NCBI GenBank assembly: GCA_034668825.1
Contig: JAXDOR010000053.1
Span: forward strand, 1 to 18,416
Reading direction: 5' to 3'
DNA length: 18,416 nt
DNA from: CANKHA01 sp034668825
Lineage (GTDB): Bacteria > Pseudomonadota > Alphaproteobacteria > Rhizobiales > Xanthobacteraceae
Position numbers and translations under genes: made by a program. The notes below the pieces were generated by a model, which searched no databases, was not told the origin of the DNA, and saw only the letters and a program-made list of their open reading frames with translations. This document shows positions 1 through 5,865 of the stretch, piece by piece (positions within the stretch are counted from its first letter, which is position 1; every line of letters starts with the position of its first letter).

Positions 1-2
1 GC

Positions 3-596
3 AGCTTCGTTTCCGTGATCCTCGGCGGCTTCGGCGGGGAGACTGCGGCGGCGGCCGAGGGGGGCGAACAGAAGCCGGTGAAGCAGGGCTCGGCGGAGGA
101 CGCCGCCTTCATCATGAAGAATGCGTCGAAAGTCATCATCGTGCCCGGTTACGGCATGGCCGTGGCGCAGGCGCAACACGCGCTGCGGGAAATGGCGGAT
201 AAACTGAAGGCCGAGGGCGTCGAGGTGAAATACGCCATCCATCCGGTGGCGGGACGCATGCCCGGCCACATGAACGTGTTGCTGGCTGAGGCCAACGTTC
301 CCTATGACGAGGTGTTCGAGCTGGAAGACATCAATTCGCAATTCGCCCAGGCCGACGTGGCCTTCGTCATCGGCGCCAACGACGTGACCAATCCGGCGGC
401 CGAGGACGATCCGAAGTCGCCGATCTACGGCATGCCGGTGCTGCAAGTGTGGAAGGCCGGCACCGTGTTCTTCATCAAGCGCTCGCTGGCGTCCGGATAT
501 GCCGGCATCGACAACCCGCTGTTTTACCGCGACAACACCATGATGCTGCTGGGCGACGCCAAGAAGATGACCGAGCAGGTTGTCAAAGCCCTGTGA
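3..596 (+). CDS. pntB: NAD(P) transhydrogenase beta subunit, 3' end (partial)
   Basis: This is the C-terminal part of PntB, the membrane subunit of the proton-translocating transhydrogenase, which reduces NADP+ with NADH at the expense of the proton gradient. The frame is open from the window edge, so the true start lies outside. The first residues (SVILGGFGG) are the end of the last membrane segment and the linker. The rest is the cytosolic NADP(H)-binding domain III: VPGYGMAVAQAQ is the Rossmann-type fingerprint, followed by HPVAGRMPGHMNVLLAEA, VIGANDVTNPAA and the family ending with KRSLASGYAG and DNTMMLLGDAKK. Domain III looks complete and intact. The pntA partner is expected upstream, outside the window. 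The product is a well-known family and the call is near certain. Confidence 0.97.
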   Translation, partial: SFVSVILGGFGGETAAAAEGGEQKPVKQGSAEDAAFIMKNASKVIIVPGYGMAVAQAQHALREMADKLKAEGVEVKYAIHPVAGRMPGHMNVLLAEANVPYDEVFELEDINSQFAQADVAFVIGANDVTNPAAEDDPKSPIYGMPVLQVWKAGTVFFIKRSLASGYAGIDNPLFYRDNTMMLLGDAKKMTEQVVKAL

Positions 597-677
597 TCGC
601 CCGCGGTCGTTGCGGAAAATTTGAAACCTAGCCGGCTCGCGGTTGTTAGCCTCTGCAGCGACATTGCGGAGAGTCCC

Positions 678-929
678 ATGCGTATGATCCTGATCGCGGC
701 CGGTGTTCTGGTTGGCCTATCCGTGCAGCCGAGCCAGGCCGCCCAGCGCGCCTGGTGCATCGAAGGCGGCGCCTACGGCCGTGGCAGTTTGGATTGCACC
801 TACTATAACCTGCGGCAGTGCCGGGCCAGCGCTTCCGGCGCAGGCGGATATTGCATACAGAATCCGGCGCTGGCGTTTGACCGTCGTCCGGCGCCGCCGC
901 CGCGCCGTATGCTGCGCGAGAAGTATTAG
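678..929 (+). CDS. DUF3551 family small secreted protein
   Basis: This 83-residue protein has a signal peptide (MRMILIAAGVLVGLSV, cleavage probably near QPSQA-AQ) and a short mature part with four cysteines at residues 27, 40, 48 and 59. The pattern WCIEGG...LDCTY...QCRAS.SG.GGYCIQNP is the DUF3551 signature, a family abundant in Bradyrhizobium and relatives. No function is established; the even cysteines suggest two disulfides in the periplasm. The ATG at 678 is preferred over an in-frame ATG at 621 because GGAGAG lies just before it and the signal peptide then starts cleanly. A second ATG two codons in (684) is also possible. The C-terminus is Pro/Arg-rich. It stands alone between pntB and a palindromic repeat. 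Confidence 0.85.
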   Translation: MRMILIAAGVLVGLSVQPSQAAQRAWCIEGGAYGRGSLDCTYYNLRQCRASASGAGGYCIQNPALAFDRRPAPPPRRMLREKY

Positions 930-968
930 AGCACAGCGTCTCACCGGAGTCGTTTTAGCTGCCTCACC

Positions 969-1036
969 GCTCATTCCCGCGTAAGCGGAATCTAGACGCT
1001 TATGGTTGCTGGGTCTCCGCTTTCGCGGCGACGAGC
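969..1036. repeat. degenerate palindromic intergenic repeat
   Basis: The left arm reads GCTCATTCCCGCGTAAGCGG and the right arm, on the opposite strand, GCTCGTCGCCGCGAAAGCGG. The two arms are imperfectly complementary and each contains its own small CCGCG/CGCGG-type hairpin. This resembles the widespread proteobacterial REP type based on CATTCCCGCGNAAGCGGGAAT, here decayed. It occupies most of the gap between the DUF3551 gene and the DUF952 gene. Nothing else is apparent in that gap except the promoter listed separately. Confidence 0.55.
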
Positions 1037-1100
1037 GGATAGCATGGCCGTTCTGCCAGTCCCTTATTCGCGAAGCCCGCTTAAGCAGCAATTCTGCAAA

Positions 1101-1109
1101 TGCTATAAT
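1101..1109 (+). promoter_or_regulatory. extended -10 promoter of the DUF952 gene
   Basis: TGCTATAAT is a perfect TATAAT box with the TGn extension. No convincing -35 box lies at the right distance (TTAAGC at 1081-1086 is the nearest), as is usual for extended -10 promoters. Transcription would start near 1116, only about 11 nt before the ATG at 1127. The Shine-Dalgarno GGAGGG (1118-1123) therefore sits at the very 5' end of the mRNA. Confidence 0.55.
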
Positions 1110-1126
1110 GCGCCTCCGGAGGGCGC

Positions 1127-1462
1127 ATGTTGATCTACAAAATTTGCGACGGCGGGGCATGGGCGCAGGCGGAGCGCGAGGGCACGTTCCACGGCGCGGC
1201 AATCGATCTCGCAGACGGCTACATCCATTTCTCCACCGCCGCTCAGGTGCCGGAAACCGCCGCCAAGCATTTCACCAGCCAGCACGGCCTGGTGCTCGCC
1301 GCCATCGACGCGCAGGCGCTAGGCGACAAGCTGAAATGGGAACCGGCGCGCGGCGGCGCGCTATTTCCGCATCTCTACGCCCCGTTGCCGATGTCCGCGG
1401 TGCGCTGGGTCAAGCCGATGCCGCTCGGCGCGGACGGACGGCATGTGCTGCCGGAGGAGTGA
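1127..1462 (+). CDS. DUF952 domain-containing protein
   Basis: This 111-residue cytoplasmic protein spans the whole DUF952 domain: it opens with MLIYKICDGGAW, then has the diagnostic DGYIHFSTAAQVPETA segment, a central LKWEPARGGALFPHLYAPLP and a C-terminal LGADGRHVLPEE. The family is common in alphaproteobacteria and has no established biochemical function; its conserved IHFST and FPHLY motifs suggest a binding or catalytic pocket, which is inference. The start is fixed by GGAGGG six to nine bases before the ATG. The sequence CGCCTCCGGAGGGCG around the ribosome binding site is self-complementary. The gene lies 70 bp before the Gre-family gene on the same strand and may be cotranscribed with it. 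Confidence 0.9.
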   Translation: MLIYKICDGGAWAQAEREGTFHGAAIDLADGYIHFSTAAQVPETAAKHFTSQHGLVLAAIDAQALGDKLKWEPARGGALFPHLYAPLPMSAVRWVKPMPLGADGRHVLPEE

Positions 1463-1532
1463 GGGGAAACCTGGCCGGCTATTCACCTTCGGCGGCCCTG
1501 CTTTGACCTTCACCACTCCCCATATACCCATC

Positions 1533-1997
1533 ATGTCTCGCGCTTTCGTCAAAGAAGATGCCGCCGAAAATTTCGACGACCTGCCCGAGCGGCCGGTGTC
1601 GGAGCATCCGAATTATGTCACCGCGCGTGGGCTGGAACTGATTGAGGCTGAGCTTGCGCGCCTGCATGCTGAGCATGGCGCGGCGCAGGCCGCCGAGGAC
1701 CGCGCAGCGGCGGCTAAGGCCGCGCGCGAGTTACGCTACTGGACGTCGCGGCGCGCCACCGCGCAGGTCATCCCGCTGCCTGACGATATGAACGTGGTGC
1801 ATTTCGGCGCCACGGTGACGCTTAAACGCGACGACGACCGCACACAGACTTTCCGCATCGTCGGTGAGGATGAGGCGGACCCGGCCGCAGGCACGCTCTC
1901 GCACGCGTCACCGCTTGCGTGCGCATTGTTCGGTAAGACGGTGGGCGATGTGGTGCAGGCCGGCCAGGCGGAAGCGGAAATCCTCGCCATTGCTTGA
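1533..1997 (+). CDS. GreA/GreB-family transcription elongation factor-like protein
   Basis: The 154-residue product has the two-part Gre layout: a helical, Ala/Glu/Arg-rich N-terminal half (about residues 25-75, beginning NYVTARGLELIEAELARL) and a C-terminal FKBP-like half (about 80-154, with VVHFGATVTLKRDD, FRIVGEDEADPAAGTLSHASPLACALFGKTVGDVV). Such proteins bind in the RNA polymerase secondary channel. The hairpin tip normally carries an acidic GDxxENAEY-like motif that activates transcript cleavage; here the matching stretch reads AARELRYWTSRRATAQV and has no such acidic pair. This points to a Gre-like or Rnk/Gfh-like regulator rather than a cleavage factor (inference). The ATG at 1533 is chosen because it gives the normal family N-terminus; its ribosome binding site is weak. 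Confidence 0.85.
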   Translation: MSRAFVKEDAAENFDDLPERPVSEHPNYVTARGLELIEAELARLHAEHGAAQAAEDRAAAAKAARELRYWTSRRATAQVIPLPDDMNVVHFGATVTLKRDDDRTQTFRIVGEDEADPAAGTLSHASPLACALFGKTVGDVVQAGQAEAEILAIA

Positions 1998-2064
1998 AGG
2001 CGACTTGGGCTTCTAGGCGGTGGCGGACAAACGCGTCGATGACGGAAGGTCAAGTTCGCCGCAT

Positions 2065-2934
2065 TTAAAACGTCTGATACGACTGCCCCAACTTGCCGCC
2101 GACGCGGGCGAAGCCGACCTTCGCCGGCTCGTAATCCTTGCTGATATTGAGCGCCTTGGCATAGGAGCCGGCGGCCCGTTCGCTGTCGCCCTGGCGTTCA
2201 TAGGCGAGCCCCCGGCTGGTCCAGGCATGCACATTCTGCGGCTCAATCTGCACCGCGTCGTCGAGATCGCTCGCCGCCGCCTTTAGGTCATTGAGCGCAA
2301 GATGGCTCAGGCCGCGCGCGATCATCGGATCGGCTTGTTGCGGCGCGAGGCCGGTCGCTGTCGAGAAGTCGTCGATGGCGAACGGATGCTGGCCCTGGCT
2401 TTGATAGAGCAGGCCGCGGTTGTAATAGGCCTGCGCGTTGTCGGGGCGGATGGCGATTGCCTTGTTGAAATCCTGCAGCGCGAGGATGAGTTGCTTGTTC
2501 TGCCGATAGACCATGCCGCGCCCGAGATAAGCGGCCGCATAGGAAGGATCGAGCGCCAGCGCCTTGTTGTAGTCGGCGAGTGCGACGTCGAGCTTGTTGG
2601 TCTGCCGGTAGACCAGCCCGCGATTGGCATAGGCCTGGGTGTAGTTCGGATCGAGCGCGATGGCCTTGCTGAAGTCGGCGAGCGCCTCGCTGTATTTTCC
2701 GGCCTGGCCGAGCACCGTGCCGCGCATGTTGAAGGCCTGCGGGTCGTTCGGGTTGCGCTGCACGACTTCGCTGAGCGAGGCGACATTGGCCGGCGAGGTG
2801 GCGTAGAGCGCATCCTCGCTTTCGGCGATAGCGCCGGGCGTGATTGCCGTGGTCGAGCAGCCGGCCAGCGTCACGGCCAGTACGAGCGCAACGCCGGCGC
2901 GGCATCGCCTTTTGTTCAAGGGGAAGGTCGTCAT
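2065..2934 (-). CDS. TPR-repeat lipoprotein
   Basis: The product is 289 residues with a lipoprotein signal peptide: basic NKRRCR, a hydrophobic core and a lipobox LAGC with the acylated cysteine at 26. After a linker (27-64) come six tetratricopeptide repeats in strict 34-residue register (about 65-98, 99-132, 133-166, 167-200, 201-234, 235-268), with typical AYANRGLVYRQTNK and ALADYNKALALDP helices. Membrane-anchored TPR lipoproteins (the NlpI type) act as protein-protein scaffolds, often for envelope enzymes; no partner can be named here. The ATG at 2934 is used because it places the signal peptide at the N-terminus; an upstream in-frame ATG at 3030 would bury it. The gene follows rpsU on the same strand but is separated from it by a terminator. 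Confidence 0.9.
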   Translation of the reverse strand: MTTFPLNKRRCRAGVALVLAVTLAGCSTTAITPGAIAESEDALYATSPANVASLSEVVQRNPNDPQAFNMRGTVLGQAGKYSEALADFSKAIALDPNYTQAYANRGLVYRQTNKLDVALADYNKALALDPSYAAAYLGRGMVYRQNKQLILALQDFNKAIAIRPDNAQAYYNRGLLYQSQGQHPFAIDDFSTATGLAPQQADPMIARGLSHLALNDLKAAASDLDDAVQIEPQNVHAWTSRGLAYERQGDSERAAGSYAKALNISKDYEPAKVGFARVGGKLGQSYQTF

Positions 2935-2976
2935 GCCTGCCTCGTCCGGTGCGGGGGACGATAATGCCGGAGGGCG

Positions 2977-3012
2977 AAAAACAACAGCGCGGGAGGATGA
3001 GCCTGCCCGCGC
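2977..3012 (-). terminator. rho-independent terminator of rpsU
   Basis: Read on the minus strand, GCGCGGG and CCCGCGC (7 bp) enclose a further AGG/CCT pairing with one bulged C and a 5-nt loop, and are followed directly by TGTTGTTTTT. It lies 42 nt past the rpsU stop codon and 43 nt before the lipoprotein start. The lipoprotein gene therefore needs its own promoter close by, or depends on read-through. Confidence 0.75.
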
Positions 3013-3053
3013 CGTAAATCTGTCAAACATGAACTGAGCGGAAAGCGCCGAAG

Positions 3054-3359
3054 TCAGCGACCACCGCGCGGGGGACCACCGCGTCCGCCGCCACCCGGGC
3101 CACCAGGCCCGCCGGGACCACCAGGTCCGCCCGGAACAATCCGGGGTTTCATCGGCAACAGGCCCTCGCGCTGCAATTTCTTGCGCGCCAGCTTGCGGGC
3201 GCGGCGGACCGCTTCCGCCTTTTCCCGGGCCCGTTTTTCCGAGGGTTTTTCATAATGACCGCGGAGCTTCATCTCGCGGAAAATGCCCTCACGCTGCATC
3301 TTTTTCTTCAGCGCCTTGAGGGCCTGATCGACGTTATTGTCGCGAACGAGAACCTGCAC
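3054..3359 (-). CDS. rpsU: 30S ribosomal protein S21 with Gly/Pro-rich tail
   Basis: The core (residues 1-72: QVLVRDNNVDQALKALKKKM, then EGIFREMKLRGHYEKPSEKR and a long basic helix) is alphaproteobacterial S21, a small-subunit protein near the anti-Shine-Dalgarno end of 16S rRNA that aids initiation. The tail (about 76-101) is made of repeated GGP units ending RGGPPRGGR. I place the start at the GTG at 3359. GTG-CAG-GTT gives the family N-terminus (M)QVLVRDNN, and AAGAGGA lies 9 nt upstream. The nearby ATG at 3367-3365 is out of frame, and an in-frame ATG at 3410 would add 17 unconserved residues and skip the ribosome binding site. Length 101 residues. Divergent from the purC-purE fusion; terminated by the hairpin at 2977-3012. 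Confidence 0.95.
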   Translation of the reverse strand: MQVLVRDNNVDQALKALKKKMQREGIFREMKLRGHYEKPSEKRAREKAEAVRRARKLARKKLQREGLLPMKPRIVPGGPGGPGGPGGPGGGGRGGPPRGGR

Positions 3360-3384
3360 GCAGTCATATCCTCTTAAATCGGGT

Positions 3385-3436
3385 TTCGCTGTGATCGGCA
3401 GGAACAGCATCCGTAAACGGGTGAGTCACAGCCGAA
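3385..3436 (-). promoter_or_regulatory. inverted repeat in the rpsU leader region
   Basis: GCTGTGA (3388-3394) and TCACAGC (3426-3432) are perfectly complementary and extend by three more pairs (TTC/GAA) across a single bulged C, around a 31-nt loop containing CCGTAAACGG. It lies about 10 nt upstream of the rpsU Shine-Dalgarno on the minus strand, where it would be part of the 5' leader. It could be a leader structure or an operator; neither is proven. Confidence 0.4.
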
Positions 3437-3606
3437 GGCGCGCGTCTAGCAGAATGGGCTTTAAATGTCCATAAGCCTGCTCTAACCGTAATTCCGAGAC
3501 GCGCCCCGCGGCGGCCGCCCGGCGCGTAGTGCCGGCGGTTCTCCACAGGCAGCAAAAGCCTCCCGAGCCGTGGAGAAAATAGTCCACAAGGCGACTTGGC
3601 TCCGAA

Positions 3607-3634
3607 TTGTCCTAGGTAGTACGGTGGCTAAGAT
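3607..3634 (+). promoter_or_regulatory. possible sigma-70 promoter of the purC-purE fusion
   Basis: TTGTCC (3607-3612), a 16-bp spacer and TAAGAT (3629-3634) form a fair sigma-70-like match. The implied start near 3641 leaves a leader of under 20 nt. The remainder of the 298-bp rpsU/purCE divergent gap shows only the inverted repeat near rpsU and no small gene I can support. Confidence 0.35.
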
Positions 3635-3657
3635 TATTCCCATTAACCCGACGTGAA

Positions 3658-4983
3658 ATGGAACCGACCGTGGACGCGAAAATGTCAGAACGTCTTGCCA
3701 CCAAGCATCCGCTTGGCGCCTTGGTGACCGAGGGTAAGACGAAAAAAATCCATTCGATCAAGGGCGATCCCGATCTGGTGACCGTCCTTTCCAAGGACGA
3801 CATCACCGCCGGCGATGGCGCAAAACACGACATCATCCCGGACAAGGGGAGGCTTGCCACCGCGACCACAGCCAATGTTTTTCGCCTGCTGAAGGCGTGC
3901 GGACTGCCGGTCGCCTTCGTCGAGCAAGACAGCGCGACGTCGTTCGTCGCACCGAAGTGCGAGATGCTTCCCTACGAAGTGGTGGCCCGCCGCGAAGCCC
4001 ACGGCTCTTATCTCAAGCGCAATCCACACTTCGCGAAAGGCCAGCTGTTTCCGCAGCTGATTGTGGAATTCTTCCTCAAGACCAAGGACAAAAACTGGAA
4101 AGGAAAGCCGCTCGTTTGCGACGATCCGCTGCTGATTTATTCGAAAGATGCGGCGCAGATTCAGCTGTTCAACCCGGCAAAGCCCCTGCATGGGCAGGAA
4201 CCGTTTCTCCTCCTTCCGCAGTCGGAAGTCTTTGGCTCCGATGACGAGTGGAAAATTGTCCCCGACATGCGGCGCATCGCGCGCGATGCTTTCCTCGTGC
4301 TCGAGAAGGCCTGGCAGCTCGAAGGCGGCACGCTTGTCGATTTCAAGGTCGAGTTCGGATTCGATACCAAGGGGAGCCTGTTGCTGGCGGACGTCATCGA
4401 CAACGATTCCTGGCGGGTGATCGAGAGCGGGTCCTACATCGACAAACAGGTGTATCGCGACGGCGGTGCGCTCGACGACGTTGCGGCGAAGTATCGGCGC
4501 GTCGCGGAAATCACCAGCCGTTTCCATGTGCCCCGCCAGCGGATCATTCTTTGGCGTGGCTCGGAAAAGGATAATCCGGACGCTTTTGCGCAGGCACTCG
4601 GCAATCAGGCCGACTTGATGACAGTCGTGACCTGTTCGGTGCACAAGGAGCCGGTCGCCGCTGCCGGCATTTTTCATCGCATGTTGCAGGAGGTCCCGGA
4701 CTCCGTCGTGATCGCCTATATCGGCCGCTCAAACGGCGCGGGCCCGACGCTCTCGGCCATGTCGACGGTTCCTCTCATCACCGTGCCGGCCAGCATCAAG
4801 GAATTCCCCGACGATGTCTGGTCATCACTGCGGGCGCCGAGCGCGGTTCCGGTGATGACAGTGCTTGAACCTGCCAACGCGGTCCTGGCGGCCTTGCAAA
4901 TCCTCTCCGCCCGCAATCCTCGTCTTTACGCCCATATACGCGGTCAGATCGAAAACAGGACGATCAATACGATCCAGCTTTAG
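3658..4983 (+). CDS. bifunctional SAICAR synthetase / class II AIR carboxylase fusion (PAICS-like)
   Basis: The 441-residue protein joins two purine-pathway domains. Residues about 20-285 are SAICAR synthetase (PurC: CAIR + Asp + ATP to SAICAR), with EGKTKK (25-30), ITAGDGAK (49-56), ARREAHGSYLKRNP (110-123) and ADVIDNDSWR (244-253). Residues about 293-441 are an AIR carboxylase-type (PurE) domain with GSEKD (301-305), SVHK (327-330), GRSNGAGP (356-363) and DDVWSSLRAPS (385-395). His-Lys in place of the class I His-Arg, and the GRSNG/DVWSSLR motifs, match class II enzymes, which carboxylate AIR with CO2 without PurK. PurC-then-PurE order is that of animal PAICS. The start is uncertain: the ATG at 3658 has no clear ribosome binding site, and an ATG at 3682 would also keep both domains. 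Probably monocistronic, divergent from rpsU. Whether a separate purC/purE exists elsewhere cannot be seen. Confidence 0.9.
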   Translation: MEPTVDAKMSERLATKHPLGALVTEGKTKKIHSIKGDPDLVTVLSKDDITAGDGAKHDIIPDKGRLATATTANVFRLLKACGLPVAFVEQDSATSFVAPKCEMLPYEVVARREAHGSYLKRNPHFAKGQLFPQLIVEFFLKTKDKNWKGKPLVCDDPLLIYSKDAAQIQLFNPAKPLHGQEPFLLLPQSEVFGSDDEWKIVPDMRRIARDAFLVLEKAWQLEGGTLVDFKVEFGFDTKGSLLLADVIDNDSWRVIESGSYIDKQVYRDGGALDDVAAKYRRVAEITSRFHVPRQRIILWRGSEKDNPDAFAQALGNQADLMTVVTCSVHKEPVAAAGIFHRMLQEVPDSVVIAYIGRSNGAGPTLSAMSTVPLITVPASIKEFPDDVWSSLRAPSAVPVMTVLEPANAVLAALQILSARNPRLYAHIRGQIENRTINTIQL

Positions 4984-5080
4984 GTTTTCGCATCCCGACT
5001 GCGATGTGCGGGCTTTCGCGTGGCAATACGAAACGGCTCGGCTATCCTCCGCCAAGGTGATTCCCGTCGCCGGAGCCCCT

Positions 5081-5782
5081 ATGGCTAAAAGCAAGGTCCG
5101 TCTCGTCAAGTCCGCCGGCAACCGCGCTGGCGCGCACGAGCGCCTTCCTGGATCTGCGCGCGCCAGGCGGGATGAAACTATCCCACCGTCTTCAACGAAG
5201 ATGGCCGCCCGCTCGACCGCTATGCGTCTTGCCGGCGAGGTGGAAAGGCTGCAGGCCGAACTCGCGGCGGCGCGCGCCAAGGTCACGCAGCTTCAGGCCG
5301 AAGCCGATGTCGATCCTTTGCTCGATATGATCAACCGCCGTGGATTCGAGCGGGAGCTGCGTCGGTCGCTCGCCTATGTGCGCCGTTACGGCACCATGGC
5401 GGCGCTGATCTATCTCGATCTCGACCGCTTCAAGCCGGTGAACGACCGCTATGGCCATGCCGTGGGCGATGCCGTGCTTCAGGCGGTGGCCGCGACGCTG
5501 CGGCGGGGCGTGCGCACGTCGGATGTCGTGGCGCGGCTCGGCGGCGACGAATTCGCAGTGCTGCTGTGGAACGTGACGGAGATCCAAGCCGCGGCAAAGG
5601 CAGCAGGTTTGGAAGCGGCCATTGCGGAAACCCGCGTGTTGGCCGGTGGTGTGCCACTGTCGGTCGGCGCCTCAGCCGGGATCACCATGCTGTCGCCGCC
5701 GGACGCACCTGCGGAAGTCATCGCCCGCGCTGATCTGGCGATGTATGGGCGCAAGCGTGAGCGAAACGGAGGATTTTCATAG
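5081..5782 (+). CDS. GGDEF-domain diguanylate cyclase
   Basis: The 233-residue soluble protein has a basic, low-complexity N-terminus (1-48), a predicted coiled coil (about 49-75, LAGEVERLQAELAAARAKVTQLQAEA) and a GGDEF domain to the end. The domain has DPLLDMINRRGFERELRR, the metal/substrate-binding YLDLDRFKPVND (111-122), the intact catalytic GGDEF (154-158) and an allosteric I-site RTSD (145-148) exactly five residues before it. It should make c-di-GMP from two GTP and be product-inhibited. The coiled coil probably drives the dimerisation needed for catalysis. No sensor domain, membrane segment or signal peptide is present. The ATG at 5081 is preceded by GGAG with a 5-nt spacer; the longer in-frame extension to 4865 overlaps the purine gene and is rejected. 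The C-terminus (YGRKRERNGGFS) is slightly short after the last GGDEF helix. Confidence 0.92.
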   Translation: MAKSKVRLVKSAGNRAGAHERLPGSARARRDETIPPSSTKMAARSTAMRLAGEVERLQAELAAARAKVTQLQAEADVDPLLDMINRRGFERELRRSLAYVRRYGTMAALIYLDLDRFKPVNDRYGHAVGDAVLQAVAATLRRGVRTSDVVARLGGDEFAVLLWNVTEIQAAAKAAGLEAAIAETRVLAGGVPLSVGASAGITMLSPPDAPAEVIARADLAMYGRKRERNGGFS

Positions 5783-5865
5783 AAGAGGACAATTTGCGTC
5801 ATTGACCGGCGGCAAGTTTTAACGACTTTGAGGTCAAGCTTTTTGGGTTGTCGAAGGAGAGCCGC

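Noticed and set aside
2288..2964. Open frames overlapping the TPR lipoprotein on both strands
   Set aside because: They echo the 34-residue repeat period of the TPR gene in other frames, which explains their regularity.
3685..4677. Long minus-strand open frame opposite the purC-purE gene
   Set aside because: Antisense shadow of strongly conserved purine enzyme motifs; no ribosome binding site or domain recognised.
4984..5080. Possible terminator after the purC-purE gene (CCCG...CGGG then CTTTCG)
   Set aside because: Stem is only 4 bp with a large loop and no real U-run.
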